The notes below the pieces were generated by a model. It ran no database searches. It saw only the letters and a program-made list of their open reading frames with translations, and had not been told where the DNA came from. A stretch of DNA of 64,000 bases from Skermanella stibiiresistens SB22 (GTDB lineage: Bacteria > Pseudomonadota > Alphaproteobacteria > Azospirillales > Azospirillaceae), in NCBI RefSeq assembly GCF_000576635.1, contig NZ_AVFL01000021.1, positions 1-64,000 of the forward strand, in the 5' to 3' direction. A program made the translations under genes and the position numbers. The stretch's first letter is position 1. Each line of letters opens with the position of its first letter. Positions 36,645-46,287 of the stretch are shown here, one piece after another.

Positions 36645-37487
36645 ATGGCTGAATGGCTCGACGATTTCCTCTTCACCTACGAGAACCTTGTCCACGCGCT
36701 GGGTGTCCACGGCTTGCTGGCGCTGTCGATGTATTGCGTCATGGCGGTGGGCCAGCTCTCGCTGGGACAGGCCGCCTTCATGGGGATCGGCGCCTATACC
36801 GGCGCGCTGCTGACGCTGAACCTGGGGCTGCCGTTCTGGCTGGTGCTGCCGCTCTCCGCCCTGGCGCCTGCTCTGGTGGCGCTGGTCATCGGCGGTCCGA
36901 CGCTGCGCCTCAGCGGCGTCTATCTCGCGATCTCCACCATCGCGCTGGGTGAGGTGCTGCGTGTCCTCTACATCAACGCCGAATGGCTTACCGGCGGCGC
37001 GCTTGGCCTGTCGGGCATCCCGCGCAAGGCGGATCTCTGGCTGATCTACCTGCTGCTGCTGATCGGCGTCGTCGCCTTCTGGGCGGTCGGGCGGTCCAAG
37101 ATCGGCCGCGCGATGGAGGCGATGCGCGAGGACGAGGCGGTGGCCGGCGTGATGGGCGTCAACCTGCCGCGCTACAAGCTGGGGGCGCTGATCGTCTCGT
37201 CGATGATCGCCGGGCTGGCCGGCTGCCTGTCGTCTCACAGCAACAGCTTCATCGGTCCCAACGAGTACGGTTTCGAGATGGCGGTGACGATCCTCAGCTT
37301 CGCGCTGCTGGGTGGCATCGGCACCCCCGTGGCTCCCGTGATCGGTGCCATCATCCTGACCGCGCTGCCGGAGGTGCTGCGGCCCTTGCAGGATTTCCGG
37401 CTGGTGTTCAACGGCTTGATCATCGTGATCGCGGTGCTGTTCCTGCCGCGCGGCGTCATTCCCTTCCGGTTGAGGCGGGCGCCATGA
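36645..37487 (+). CDS. livM: Branched-chain amino-acid ABC transporter permease, LivM type
   Basis: Second inner-membrane permease (280 aa). It has the LivM pattern: LGQAAFMGIGAYTGALL in the first third, GPTLRLSGVYLAISTIALGE and the coupling segment AMEAMREDEAVAGVMGVN, then GGIGTPVAPVIGAI near the end. The ATG at 36645 starts 3 bp after the LivH stop, and the stop codon overlaps the LivG ATG by 4 bp. Somewhat short for the family (often over 300 aa), with a compact N-terminus. Confidence 0.92.
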   Translation: MAEWLDDFLFTYENLVHALGVHGLLALSMYCVMAVGQLSLGQAAFMGIGAYTGALLTLNLGLPFWLVLPLSALAPALVALVIGGPTLRLSGVYLAISTIALGEVLRVLYINAEWLTGGALGLSGIPRKADLWLIYLLLLIGVVAFWAVGRSKIGRAMEAMREDEAVAGVMGVNLPRYKLGALIVSSMIAGLAGCLSSHSNSFIGPNEYGFEMAVTILSFALLGGIGTPVAPVIGAIILTALPEVLRPLQDFRLVFNGLIIVIAVLFLPRGVIPFRLRRAP

Positions 37488-38278
37488 CCACCTTGCTCAC
37501 CGCCAGCAAACTGACCAAGCAGTTCACCGGCCTGCTCGCCGTCAACGAGGTCGATGTCGCCGTCGAGGCCGGGAGCGTCCACGGCATCATCGGACCGAAT
37601 GGCGCCGGCAAGACGACCTTGTTCAACCTGATCTCCGGCCTGCTGCCGCCGACATCGGGCAGCCTGACGCTGGATGGCCGGGACATCACGGCCGCGGCGC
37701 CCTACGAGCGCACGCGGCTGGGCGTCGCCCGCACGTTCCAGAACATCCGCATGTTCTCCGACATGACGGTGATCGAGAACGTGATGACGGGGATGCACAC
37801 GCGCCTGGAGTATTCCGGCGTCGCGGCCTTGTTCCGGCTGCCCGCCTTCCGGCGCGGCGAGCGCGCGGCCAAGGAGCGGGCGACGGAGCTGCTGGAGTTC
37901 GTCAACCTCGCCGGCAAGGCGCGGTCGCGCTCCGGTGATCTATCCTATGGCGACCAGCGCCGGCTTGAAATCGCCCGCGCGCTGGCCGGCGATCCGCGCC
38001 TGCTGCTGCTCGACGAGCCGGCCGCCGGCATGAACCCGACCGAGACCCGCGATCTGGCGACCCTGCTCCGGCAGGTCGGCCAGCGCGACATCACGCTGCT
38101 CCTGGTCGAGCACAACATGGGCTTCGTCATGGACCTGTGCGACCGCATCACGGTGCTGAACTTCGGCCGCAAGATCGCCGAGGGCACGCCCCGGCAAGTA
38201 CGCGACGATCCGTCGGTGATCGAGGCCTATCTGGGCACCAAGGTCGCCGAACGTCTGGCGAAGGCGCACGGCGCATGA
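37484..38278 (+). CDS. livG: Branched-chain amino-acid ABC transporter ATPase, LivG type
   Basis: Cytoplasmic ATPase of 264 aa. Walker A is IGPNGAGKTTLFN, the signature is DLSYGDQRRLEIARAL, Walker B is LLLLDEPAAGMNPTE and the switch histidine lies in LLVEHNMGFVM. The loop RTFQNIRMFSDMTVIENV is diagnostic for LivG. Energises the LivH/LivM pair together with LivF. Start and stop overlap the neighbours by 4 bp each (ATGA), so the operon is tightly coupled. Confidence 0.95.
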   Translation: MTTLLTASKLTKQFTGLLAVNEVDVAVEAGSVHGIIGPNGAGKTTLFNLISGLLPPTSGSLTLDGRDITAAAPYERTRLGVARTFQNIRMFSDMTVIENVMTGMHTRLEYSGVAALFRLPAFRRGERAAKERATELLEFVNLAGKARSRSGDLSYGDQRRLEIARALAGDPRLLLLDEPAAGMNPTETRDLATLLRQVGQRDITLLLVEHNMGFVMDLCDRITVLNFGRKIAEGTPRQVRDDPSVIEAYLGTKVAERLAKAHGA

Positions 38279-38991
38279 GCGCGCTCCTGGAAGTCACCGG
38301 CCTCCATCTCGGCTATGGCAGGACCACCGCCGTCAAGGGCATCGACCTGTCGGTGCCGGTCGGCGGGGTGGTCTGCCTGATCGGCGCCAATGGTGCCGGC
38401 AAGACCACGACCATGCGCGGCTTGGCCGGACTGCTGAAGCCGACCGCCGGCAGCATCCGGTTCGAGGGCGCCGACATCACCGGCACGGCCGCCCACCGCA
38501 TCGCGCGCTTGGGCATCCGCCAAGTGCCGGAGGGACGGCAGGTCTTCGCCGAGATGACGGTCGACGAGAACCTTCATCTTGGCGGCTTGCAGGCACCGGA
38601 CTCGGCCGAGTTCGCCAAACGGCGCGACTTGGTGCTGGAGCGTTTCCCCCGCCTGCGCGAGCGGCTGTCGCAGCAGGCCGGCCTGTTGTCGGGTGGCGAG
38701 CAGCAGATGCTTGCTATGGGCCGCGCGCTGATGGGAGCCCCCCGCCTGTTGCTGTTGGACGAGCCGAGCATGGGGCTGGCCCCCCTGTTCGTCGAGGAGA
38801 TCTTCCGGATCATCGGCGACCTGAAGCGTGAGGGCACCACGATCCTGCTGGTCGAGCAAAACGCCCAGGCCGCGCTGGAGATCGCCGACTACGCCTATGT
38901 GCTGGAAAGCGGCGTCATCACGCTGCACGGGCCGGGTCCCGAGATCGCCGACAACCCGCGGGTGGCGGCGGCCTATCTTGGCGGCCACTGA
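38275..38991 (+). CDS. livF: Branched-chain amino-acid ABC transporter ATPase, LivF type
   Basis: Second ATPase of the importer (238 aa). Walker A IGANGAGKTTTMR, signature LLSGGEQQMLAMGRALM, Walker B LLLLDEPSMGLAPLFVEEIF and the LivF-typical RQVPEGRQVFAEMTVDENL. The protein is full length. It closes the operon; the following gene is unrelated and begins about 70 bp later with no clear terminator between. Confidence 0.95.
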   Translation: MSALLEVTGLHLGYGRTTAVKGIDLSVPVGGVVCLIGANGAGKTTTMRGLAGLLKPTAGSIRFEGADITGTAAHRIARLGIRQVPEGRQVFAEMTVDENLHLGGLQAPDSAEFAKRRDLVLERFPRLRERLSQQAGLLSGGEQQMLAMGRALMGAPRLLLLDEPSMGLAPLFVEEIFRIIGDLKREGTTILLVEQNAQAALEIADYAYVLESGVITLHGPGPEIADNPRVAAAYLGGH

Positions 38992-39059
38992 GGCGTTAAG
39001 GTGATCTCCGCACGCTTTCGTTGGTGGGCCAGTGTCGGATTGGGCAGTAATCGGTGGGG

Positions 39060-39476
39060 ATGATGGCACGAAACAGTAACCGCGGCGGGGCGCGTCAGGG
39101 TCGCCGCGTGATCCGGCCCAGCGCTCCGGCGAGGGTGACGGTGGTCAATGGCATGGCCAGCGTGACCGTCCAGGTCCCCGAGGCCGCGACCGCCTTCATC
39201 GAGAAGGCGGCGGAATTCATGCGCGACGGGTCCGATCCCGCCGCGGCGCTCCGCCGCGCCGGTGGCAGCTTCGACGCCTCCGCCCCACCGCCCAGCAGGG
39301 ACGCGGCGCTGTCGGACGACGACATGGCGCGCCAGCGTGACCAGCACCAGATGGCGAAACTGCGCAACCGCCTGGAGTCCCAGGAATTGCGCAGCGCCGC
39401 CGAACTGGGCCAGCGGGTCAGGAACCTGCGCGGCTGGCGCTTGGTCCTGGCCCGCATGGCCGGGGTCGTCGTTTAG
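39060..39476 (+). CDS. Hypothetical protein
   Basis: A 138-aa soluble protein without export signal. A basic N-terminus (ARNSNRGGARQGRRVIRPS) is followed by a beta-strand pair (RVTVVNGMASVTVQVPEAAT), an acidic/Ala-rich middle and a long C-terminal amphipathic helix (about 85-130, rich in Arg, Gln and Glu) that may be a coiled coil. I recognise no family. Two adjacent ATGs (39060, 39063) after GGTGGGG are the likely starts. It may be co-transcribed with the liv operon by read-through. Confidence 0.6.
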   Translation: MMARNSNRGGARQGRRVIRPSAPARVTVVNGMASVTVQVPEAATAFIEKAAEFMRDGSDPAAALRRAGGSFDASAPPPSRDAALSDDDMARQRDQHQMAKLRNRLESQELRSAAELGQRVRNLRGWRLVLARMAGVVV

Positions 39477-39485
39477 TCCAAGTGG

Positions 39486-40826
39486 TCACTGGGTGGCGGC
39501 TTCGCCGACCGCCGTCGTGGCGCCGACACGCCAGACCTTGTTGCCGACATCGTCGGTCACCAGCAGGCCGCCCTTGTTGTCCGGCCTGACATCGACCGGC
39601 CGGCCCAGCGCGTCGCCGCCCTCGGTGACGAACCCGGTCAGCACGTCGACCGGCTGGCCCGAGGGCATGCCGTTGGTGAAGGGCACGAAGATCACCTTGT
39701 AGCCGCTGCGCGGCTTGCGGTTCCACGACCCGTGCTGGCCGACGAAGACGCCGTTGGCGAATTGCGGAGTGAGGGTTTCGTCGTTCGAGAAGCTCAAGCC
39801 GAGCGAAGCGGTGTGGGGCCCGAGAGCGTAGTCCGGAGCGATCGCCTTGGCGACCAGCTCGGGGCGCTGCGGCTGGATCCGCTCATCGACGTGCTGGCCG
39901 TAATAGCTATAGGGCCAGCCGTAGAACCCGCCGTCCTTGACCGACGTCATGTAATCGGGAACGAGGTCGCCGCCGATCTCGTCACGCTCGTTGACCGCCG
40001 TCCACAGCGCTCCCGTCGTCGGTTCCCAGTCAAGGCCGTTGGGGTTGCGGAGACCGGAGGCGAAGATCCGATGGTCGCCGGTGGCGGGGTTGATCTCCCA
40101 GATCGCGGCGCGGCCCTCCTCGGACTCCATGCCGTTCTCGCCGACATTGCTGTTGGAGCCGACCGTCGCGTAGAGCAGCTTGCCGTCAGGGCTGGCGATG
40201 ACGTTCTTGGTCCAGTGGTGGTTGAGACCGGCGGGCAGGTCGACCACCTTGGTCGCGGGCGCCGTGATCTTGGTCTGCCCCTCCTCGTAGGGGAAGCGCA
40301 CGATCCCGTCCGCGTTGGCGACATAGAGGTCGTTGCCAACCAAGGCCATGCCGAAGGGCGAGAACAGGTTCTCCAGGAAAGCGGACTTGGTCTCGGCGAC
40401 GCCGTCGCCGTTGGCGTCGCGCAGCAGGGTGATGCGGTTGGCGCTGGGCACCCCGGCGCCGGCGCGGCTCATCACCAGCCCCATCACCCAGCCCCGGATG
40501 CCGGTGCTTTCCTCCTTGGGGGGCGCGTTGGATTCCGCCACCAGCACGTCGCCGTTGGGCAACACATGCAGCCAGCGGGGGTGGTCCAGCCCTTCGGCGA
40601 AGGCGGTCACGCCAAGGCCCTGGGCGGCGGTCGGCTTGGCGCCCTCCGGCCATCCGGTCGCCGTGGCGATGTGGACGGTGGGCATGATCGACTCTTCGTT
40701 TGGCGCGGGCAGTTCCGGCTTCGGTCCCGTTCCGGCCGCGACGGGAAGGGCCGCGTTCTCGCCACAACCGGCCAGTGTCAAACCGGCCGCGGCGAGAAGG
40801 AGCGAAGCGGTGGGAAGGTTGCGCAT
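39486..40826 (-). CDS. Sorbosone/glucose dehydrogenase-like lipoprotein (PQQ-type beta propeller)
   Basis: Predicted lipoprotein of 446 aa; lipobox LAGC with the cysteine at residue 21. The mature protein is a six-bladed quinoprotein-like propeller of the glucose/L-sorbosone dehydrogenase family: [17 protein letters not shown] near the start, [32 protein letters not shown] with the [21 protein letters not shown] block, and a final [15 protein letters not shown]. Residues equivalent to the active-site histidine (HW in NHHWTKN) and arginine (ASGLRNPNG) are present, so a PQQ-dependent sugar or aldose oxidation in the periplasm is plausible; the actual substrate is not determinable. Confidence 0.85.
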   Translation of the reverse strand: MRNLPTASLLLAAAGLTLAGCGENAALPVAAGTGPKPELPAPNEESIMPTVHIATATGWPEGAKPTAAQGLGVTAFAEGLDHPRWLHVLPNGDVLVAESNAPPKEESTGIRGWVMGLVMSRAGAGVPSANRITLLRDANGDGVAETKSAFLENLFSPFGMALVGNDLYVANADGIVRFPYEEGQTKITAPATKVVDLPAGLNHHWTKNVIASPDGKLLYATVGSNSNVGENGMESEEGRAAIWEINPATGDHRIFASGLRNPNGLDWEPTTGALWTAVNERDEIGGDLVPDYMTSVKDGGFYGWPYSYYGQHVDERIQPQRPELVAKAIAPDYALGPHTASLGLSFSNDETLTPQFANGVFVGQHGSWNRKPRSGYKVIFVPFTNGMPSGQPVDVLTGFVTEGGDALGRPVDVRPDNKGGLLVTDDVGNKVWRVGATTAVGEAATQ

Positions 40827-40919
40827 GTTACCTGGTTCCTGAAATCTAAAGGTGTTGGATCAGATAACAAACCGCACGCCCAGCGGTTCCACCGCCCCCT
40901 TTCACAATCCAGTGATCCG

Positions 40920-40955
40920 ATCGCCTGATAAGCGCCAATCGCCTGTTAAGCGATC
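40920..40955. repeat. Two-copy 18-bp tandem repeat
   Basis: Two adjacent imperfect 18-bp units beginning ATCGCCTG and continuing with A/T-TAAGCG (40920-40937, 40938-40955), just 3' of the DUF2189 gene. Probably local slippage; no other role is evident. Confidence 0.45.
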
Positions 40956-40963
40956 GTCTCGGA

Positions 40964-41803
40964 TCAATCCGCGATCACCTTGCGGTAAAGATGCCACGTC
41001 GCGTGACCCAGGACCGGCATGACGACCGCCAAGCCGACGAAGAAGGGCAATGCTCCCAGGGCGATCGATACCGCCACGATCAGGCCCCAGATCGCCATCG
41101 GCACAGGGTTCATCATGACGGCGCGGAGCGAGGTACGAACAGCGGTGACCGGCCCGACATCCCGGTCCAGCAGCAGCGGGAACGAGATGACTGACAGCGC
41201 CAGCACCGCCGCCGCGAACAGGAACCCCACCACGTTTCCGACGATGATCAGCCGCCAGCCTTCGGACGTCGTCAGGAGATGATGGACAAAGCCTTCGTTC
41301 GAGGCCGGCGCCGAGCCACCGATGGTCATGTCGTAGATCATCGACGCGGCGCTCAGCCATGCCACGAAGATCGCGACCAGCACGATGCCAAGCATCAGGA
41401 TCGAGGAGATCGACGGCGATTTCAGCACATCGAACGCGTTCAGCCACGTGACCTCCAAGCCCCGCTCGCGCCGCCGACTCAACTCATAGATGCCCAATGC
41501 AGCGATCGGGCCCATCAGGGTCAGGCCGGCCACCATGGGATAGAGCAGGGGCCGCAGGTCGGCGCCATAGGCGGCGCGCGCCGCCACCAAGCCGACCAGC
41601 GGATAGATGATGCCCAGGAAAACAAGCTGCGTCGGTGTCGCCAGGAAGTCCCGGACGCCCAGTCTCAGGGCGCTCATGATATCCTCGAGCCCGATCCTTC
41701 GGACTTCCGGTCTCGAGTTCGCCGTCCTCGCCGCTCCGGGATATGCTGGGTCATACGCCATCCCCGCCAGCGCGGGTCCGTTCGTAACCGTTCTGTTCGC
41801 CAT
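40964..41803 (-). CDS. DUF2189 family membrane protein
   Basis: Inner-membrane protein of 279 aa with about six hydrophobic helices. Recognised as DUF2189 by the start of the domain (VRRIGLEDIMSALRLGVRDF), the YPLVGLVAARAAYGADLRPLLYP block and the later GFLFAAAVLALSVISFPLLLDRDVG segment; it ends with GHATWHLYRKVI. Function unknown; family members are often near respiratory genes in Alphaproteobacteria, but none is adjacent here. The N-terminal 30 residues before the domain are poorly conserved, and the start could be at the internal ATG (MAYDP). Confidence 0.85.
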   Translation of the reverse strand: MANRTVTNGPALAGMAYDPAYPGAARTANSRPEVRRIGLEDIMSALRLGVRDFLATPTQLVFLGIIYPLVGLVAARAAYGADLRPLLYPMVAGLTLMGPIAALGIYELSRRRERGLEVTWLNAFDVLKSPSISSILMLGIVLVAIFVAWLSAASMIYDMTIGGSAPASNEGFVHHLLTTSEGWRLIIVGNVVGFLFAAAVLALSVISFPLLLDRDVGPVTAVRTSLRAVMMNPVPMAIWGLIVAVSIALGALPFFVGLAVVMPVLGHATWHLYRKVIAD

Positions 41804-42028
41804 CTTCGTGCCTCCCCATGAGAGCGGCCGTCAGAAGCGGTCTTGCCGCGACATCGTCGCGGGGGCCAGGATCCATCGGCCGTCGACCTTTGGGCGGAAA
41901 CGAGCCGGTTTCAGCCTCTGGTACTAAATCTACCATTGTCCAGAGCGGGGACCACCGCGCTTGGGCGATGGTGTGACGTTTGTCCCGGGTCAACGGAGGG
42001 GTGACTAATCCGAACGAGTGGATAGGTG

Positions 42029-43045
42029 TCAGGGCGCTTGTTCCGCTGCCCGAACGATGCCGTCCCCGATCAGGTCGTGAAGCTCCCGGGCATAGCCGGT
42101 GCGGCCCGACGGACTGTCCGTGTCCGACGTGATCACCGCCGTCAGCCCAAGGTCCGGGATCACGTGGATCATCTGTCCTCCGAAACCCCAGGCGTAATAG
42201 ACCGGGTGTCCCCGCGCCTCGGTGATGAACCAGCCATAACCATAGGCGTCTCCCGTGTGGACCGACCGCGCGCGCGGCGTCCAGGAGACGTCGATCCAAC
42301 GCTCGGACAGCACCCGCCGGCCGTCGACCACGCCGCCGTTCCGGTACAGTTCACCGAAGCGCAGCAGGTCGCGCGGCGACAGCAGCATGTTGTTGCCCCC
42401 GAAATAGATCCCTTGGGGATCGCGCTGCCACGCCGGGATTTGGATGCCGAGTGGTTCGCCCAGCCAATCGCGCGCCAGGGCCAGGGTATCGCGCCCGGTC
42501 GTCCGCGTCAGCGCCGCCGACAGGATGTGCGAGTTGCCGGTCGAATAGAGCATCCCGCCGCCGGGTTCGTCGACGAAGGGGCGGGCGAGGGCGAAGCTGA
42601 CCCAGTCGCGGCTGCCGACCCAACGGCCATAGAACGGCCCCGATGTCCGCTCCAATCCCGCCCGCATCGACAGCAGGTGATCGACGGTGACCCGGCGCAG
42701 GCGGGGATCGGCCGAGGCCGGCACGCGCCCTCCCAAGAGCGCCACGATCGGCTGGTCCACACCTTCGAACTCGCCGCGGTCGATCGCCACACCGGTCAGC
42801 GCCGCGATGATCGTCTTCGAGATCGACTTGATGTTGACCGGCTGGTCCAGGCCGGGACCGCGAAAGACTTGCTCGATCACCGGCACGCCGTCGCGGGCGA
42901 CGATCAGCGACCGGAGGGCCGGGAATGCGGCGGCCCGTTGGAGGGTTTCCTCCATCATTCCGGGATCGAGCGAGCGGGCGGCTTGGGCCGGGGCGACTGT
43001 CAGGAAGACGAGAAGACAAGTGGAGAGGGCGAGCTTTATCTGCAT
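42029..43045 (-). CDS. Serine hydrolase, beta-lactamase (class C) fold
   Basis: Exported serine hydrolase of 338 aa with a signal peptide cut after AQAA near residue 23. The nucleophile is S74 in the S-x-x-K motif SISK (K77). A YSTGNS segment stands at the Y-x-N position and HVIPDLGL with GFGGQ lies where the third motif is found. The family includes esterases and D-amino-acid peptidases as well as penicillin-binding-like proteins; beta-lactamase activity should not be assumed. The HTGDAYGYGWF segment is typical of the beta-lactamase-related serine hydrolases. Divergent from the acetamidase gene. Confidence 0.88.
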   Translation of the reverse strand: MQIKLALSTCLLVFLTVAPAQAARSLDPGMMEETLQRAAAFPALRSLIVARDGVPVIEQVFRGPGLDQPVNIKSISKTIIAALTGVAIDRGEFEGVDQPIVALLGGRVPASADPRLRRVTVDHLLSMRAGLERTSGPFYGRWVGSRDWVSFALARPFVDEPGGGMLYSTGNSHILSAALTRTTGRDTLALARDWLGEPLGIQIPAWQRDPQGIYFGGNNMLLSPRDLLRFGELYRNGGVVDGRRVLSERWIDVSWTPRARSVHTGDAYGYGWFITEARGHPVYYAWGFGGQMIHVIPDLGLTAVITSDTDSPSGRTGYARELHDLIGDGIVRAAEQAP

Positions 43046-43264
43046 GGTGCTTACTTGGCGCTTGCGGCCGCCCGGTCAACGGAGCCGCTCGATGTGCCCG
43101 AATGTTGGTCTTTCAGCCATATTCCAGGGCATGCCTGGCGGGATTGTTCATGCCCTCCGCCTCTCCCGAAGGCAGGCCCGGGCCTTGCATAATTTAGTAT
43201 GCGCCCAGGCGCGTCGCGGGGGCGCGACCGGCGCGGCCCCGGACCATACCGGAGACCAAGGAAG

Positions 43265-44719
43265 ATGTGTCAGGGAGACGACCGGAACTGCCCGGATTTC
43301 GAAGAGCACCGTCGGAGCTTTCTCAGCACGATGGACCATGAGCGGCGCGGTTTCCTCAAGAGTGCCTTCGCCACCGCCGGCGGCATCGGAGCCCTGGGCG
43401 CTGGCGGCCTGTCGCTCGTCAGCCCCGCCATGGCGGCCGCCGCCCAGGCCCAGCAGCCGGAGAGGACGAGCCATCATCACCTGCCGGCCACGGCCGACAC
43501 CGTCCACTGGGGCTATTTCAGCAAGAGCCTCGCTCCCCGACTGGAGATCTCGCCCGGCGACTACGTCACGATCGAGGCCCTGACCCACCACGCCAACGAC
43601 GACGCCGAGCGCATGGTCAAGGGCGATCCCGGCGCCGAGAGCGTCTTCCACTGGACCAAGGAGAAGAAGAACGTCGATCGGCGCGGCGCCGGGCCGATGG
43701 ACGCCTCGATCCTGGGCCGGGGTGCCGGCGAGGGCTTCGGCGTCCATATCTGCACCGGACCGGTCGCCATCCGGGGCGCCGAGCCGGGTGACGTGCTGGA
43801 GGTCCGCATCCTCGACATGAAGCCGCGGCCCAGCGCCAACCCCGAGCATGCCGGCAAGACCTTCGGTAGCAACGCCGCCGCGTGGTGGGGCTATCACTAC
43901 AAGGACCTGCTGACCGAGCCGAAGGAGCGCGAGGTCGTCACCATCTACGAGATCGACGCGCGGGGCGAACGCAATTGGGCCAAGGCGGTCTATAACTACC
44001 GCTGGACACCGCAGACCGATCCCTTCGGTGTCGTCCACGCCAAGATCGATTATCCCGGCGTGCCGGTCGATCACGCGACCATCCAGAAGAACTTCGACGT
44101 GCTCAAGGGCATCCGCATCCCGGTGAGGCCGCATTTCGGCGTGCTGGCCGTGGCCCCGCGCGAGGTCGAGATGGTCGACAGCATTCCGCCCGGTTATTTC
44201 GGCGGCAACATGGACAATTGGCGGCTGGGCAAGGGGGCGACCATGTACTACCCGGTCGCGGTTCCCGGCGCGCTGTTCTCGGTCGGTGATCCGCACGCCT
44301 CCCAGGGCGACAGCGAGCTTTGCGGCACGGCGATCGAATGTTCCTTCACCGGAACGTTCCAGTTCATCCTGCACAAATCGGCCGATCTGGCGGGAACGCC
44401 GCTTGAGGGGCTGGACTATCCGATGCTGGAAACGGCGGAGGACTGGGTCATGCACGGCTTCAGCTATCCCAATTACCTGGAACAGCTGGGCGCCAACGCG
44501 CAGTCGGTGATCTACGAGAAGTCTTCGGTCGATCTCGCCATGCGCGACGCCTTCCGCAAGATGCGGCAGTTCCTGATGAACGCCAAGGGCCTGACCGAGG
44601 ACGAGGCGATCTCGCTGATGTCGCTCGGCGTCGATTTCGGCATCACTCAGGTGGTGGACGGTAATTTCGGGGTCCACGCGATCATCAAGAAGGCGATCTT
44701 CTCAGCCACCGACGCCTGA
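43265..44719 (+). CDS. Acetamidase/formamidase family protein with Tat signal
   Basis: Exported amidase of the FmdA/AmdA family (484 aa). Domain marks are DYVTIEALTHHAND, EVRILDMKPRPS, HFGVLAVAPRE with GYFGGNMDNWR, and SVGDPHASQGDSELCGTAIE; these match the formamidase fold with its metal-binding histidines. The N-terminus carries a twin-arginine signal (ERRGFLKS) and a hydrophobic stretch ending PAMAAAAQ. I chose ATG 43265 (AAGGAA site), which adds a second RR-x-F-L motif; ATG 43331 (MDHERRGFLK) is the alternative. A periplasmic location is unusual for formamidases, most of which are cytoplasmic. Confidence 0.85.
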   Translation: MCQGDDRNCPDFEEHRRSFLSTMDHERRGFLKSAFATAGGIGALGAGGLSLVSPAMAAAAQAQQPERTSHHHLPATADTVHWGYFSKSLAPRLEISPGDYVTIEALTHHANDDAERMVKGDPGAESVFHWTKEKKNVDRRGAGPMDASILGRGAGEGFGVHICTGPVAIRGAEPGDVLEVRILDMKPRPSANPEHAGKTFGSNAAAWWGYHYKDLLTEPKEREVVTIYEIDARGERNWAKAVYNYRWTPQTDPFGVVHAKIDYPGVPVDHATIQKNFDVLKGIRIPVRPHFGVLAVAPREVEMVDSIPPGYFGGNMDNWRLGKGATMYYPVAVPGALFSVGDPHASQGDSELCGTAIECSFTGTFQFILHKSADLAGTPLEGLDYPMLETAEDWVMHGFSYPNYLEQLGANAQSVIYEKSSVDLAMRDAFRKMRQFLMNAKGLTEDEAISLMSLGVDFGITQVVDGNFGVHAIIKKAIFSATDA

Positions 44720-44907
44720 CGACAAAGCGCTGGCCGAAGTGGGACGACCGCCTGGAACGACCTCCGGTTCCGGGCGGCGTCGCATTACTATCGCTTGATC
44801 GTTCCTGTTCCGAACGAATAGACAGGACGGGTGGAGGGAGAGCGGAGCAAACCGTTAACCGGAGTGTGCGATGACTGACGGCCCTTCCGCACGGTGAATG
44901 CGACAGG

Positions 44908-45717
44908 ATGGTGTCCGTGAAAGTTGCTGGAATGCCCATGATCTCGAAATCGGCCGCGTGTGTCCTTGTGGGGGCGTTCCTGGTCTCCGCCTGCGTCGCC
45001 GAACAGGTCACCGACCACGCCTATACCGCCGTTCGGGAATCGGGCGTGTTCGACCAGGTGGCGAAGCGGACCGGAGTCACCGCCCTGTTCGACGAGGCGG
45101 CCGCCCGCTACGCCGAGGCGATGGCGACCGACGCCGTGCCCATGTCCACCGTCGGGGTGCCGCTGACGCAGCTGGCGGGTGGAACCATCACCGGGCCGCG
45201 TCCGCCAGACTTGGTCCAGCAGGCGCTGACCGAGATCGCCGCCGAGCAGGGGCCGGGTGTCGCGCGCCGCATGATGATCGCCATGGCGACCGGTGGCACC
45301 ACGCTGGTCACCAACCTGCCGTCGATGGCGTCGGGAGTCAAATCGGCCCAGGAAAAACTGTTCGCCGCCCAGGAGGCGCAGATCCAGGTCGACGCCGCCT
45401 ATGCCGCGAGCGAGGCGACGCGGGCGGAAACCACCCTGATACCCGACGAGGACCGGCCCTTCGAGGCGGCGGCCCTTCTCAATCTGGTCGATCAGCCCGC
45501 TGGAACCAAGCTCGGCTGGAGCAATCCCGCGACGGGCGCGGTTGGCGCCGTGTCGGTTGGGGCCGCCGAGACGGCCGGCGAAACCGCTGGAACCAAGCCG
45601 CGGGACAAGGGCGTCACCTGCCGCACCGTCATGCGCGAGTACCTGCATGGCGCGGTGTCGCGCGGCGGCTTGGGAACGGTGTGCCGGGAAGGTGAGATCT
45701 GGTATGATCTAAGTTGA
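44908..45717 (+). CDS. Hypothetical lipoprotein with a surface-antigen-like C-terminus
   Basis: Predicted lipoprotein of 269 aa. The signal ends at the lipobox VSAC with C29. The middle is Ala/Thr-rich and helical. Residues about 205-269 end in CRTVMREYLHGAVSRGGLGTVC followed by REGEIWYD, a Cys-containing pattern like the C-terminus of rickettsial 17-kDa surface-antigen proteins; this is a weak, partial resemblance. Starts at ATG 44908, 44932 and 44938 are all possible and only the first lacks a hydrophilic interruption before the signal. Function unknown. Confidence 0.65.
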   Translation: MVSVKVAGMPMISKSAACVLVGAFLVSACVAEQVTDHAYTAVRESGVFDQVAKRTGVTALFDEAAARYAEAMATDAVPMSTVGVPLTQLAGGTITGPRPPDLVQQALTEIAAEQGPGVARRMMIAMATGGTTLVTNLPSMASGVKSAQEKLFAAQEAQIQVDAAYAASEATRAETTLIPDEDRPFEAAALLNLVDQPAGTKLGWSNPATGAVGAVSVGAAETAGETAGTKPRDKGVTCRTVMREYLHGAVSRGGLGTVCREGEIWYDLS

Positions 45718-45769
45718 CATCCGGGTCGGGATCGGGAACCAGCGGATGGTGTTCCTCGGAAACACTCGG

Positions 45770-46009
45770 CTACAGGAGCTTCTCGATCCGCTTCGGCGCG
45801 ATCGGCTGGGGTTGCGCCACAAGGATGGGTTTGGACGGTTGGTGAGCGATGCTGGTGTTGGCGACATCGACGTGGACCGCTGTCGGCCAAGGGCTTCCCA
45901 CGGTCGCTTGTTCCGCGGCGCCGGCCGCGTACCCAATTGAACAGGCCAGGACGATGGTCATGGCCTTGACCGTCCTAAGCACCGCCGTTTCAGTCGTTTG
46001 GACGTGCAT
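45770..46009 (-). CDS. Small exported hypothetical protein
   Basis: A 79-aa frame on the minus strand, convergent with the preceding lipoprotein gene. It has a plausible signal peptide (a charged start, hydrophobic TIVLACSIGYAAGAAE) and a short mature part rich in Pro and Val ending APKRIEKLL. GGGAG lies about 8 nt before the ATG, which supports it. No family recognised. The rest of the 570-bp gap 45718-46287 holds no other gene I can support; its right part is A+T-rich and probably carries the promoter of the PAS_5 gene. Confidence 0.5.
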   Translation of the reverse strand: MHVQTTETAVLRTVKAMTIVLACSIGYAAGAAEQATVGSPWPTAVHVDVANTSIAHQPSKPILVAQPQPIAPKRIEKLL

Positions 46010-46287
46010 ATCTCGTCTCCCGCTTGATCCGGTCCTAATTCAACAATCGACGTCCCGATTCGTGGCGAGTCGAAACAATGGAGCGAATCATTTCATCCGC
46101 AAGGGGGCGTGGCTGTGATTGTGATCACCGCGCGATCGTTAAACTTTGCGGCACATTTCGACTCATCTACATTTTGTGCTGCTCTCATCGTTTGCTTACA
46201 ATGCCTAAACTATAGTTTGGGCTGGATTATGGATGGCCGTAAAACACGTCAGGTTATTCTGATTGGCAGCCAACGGAGTGCGATGGT

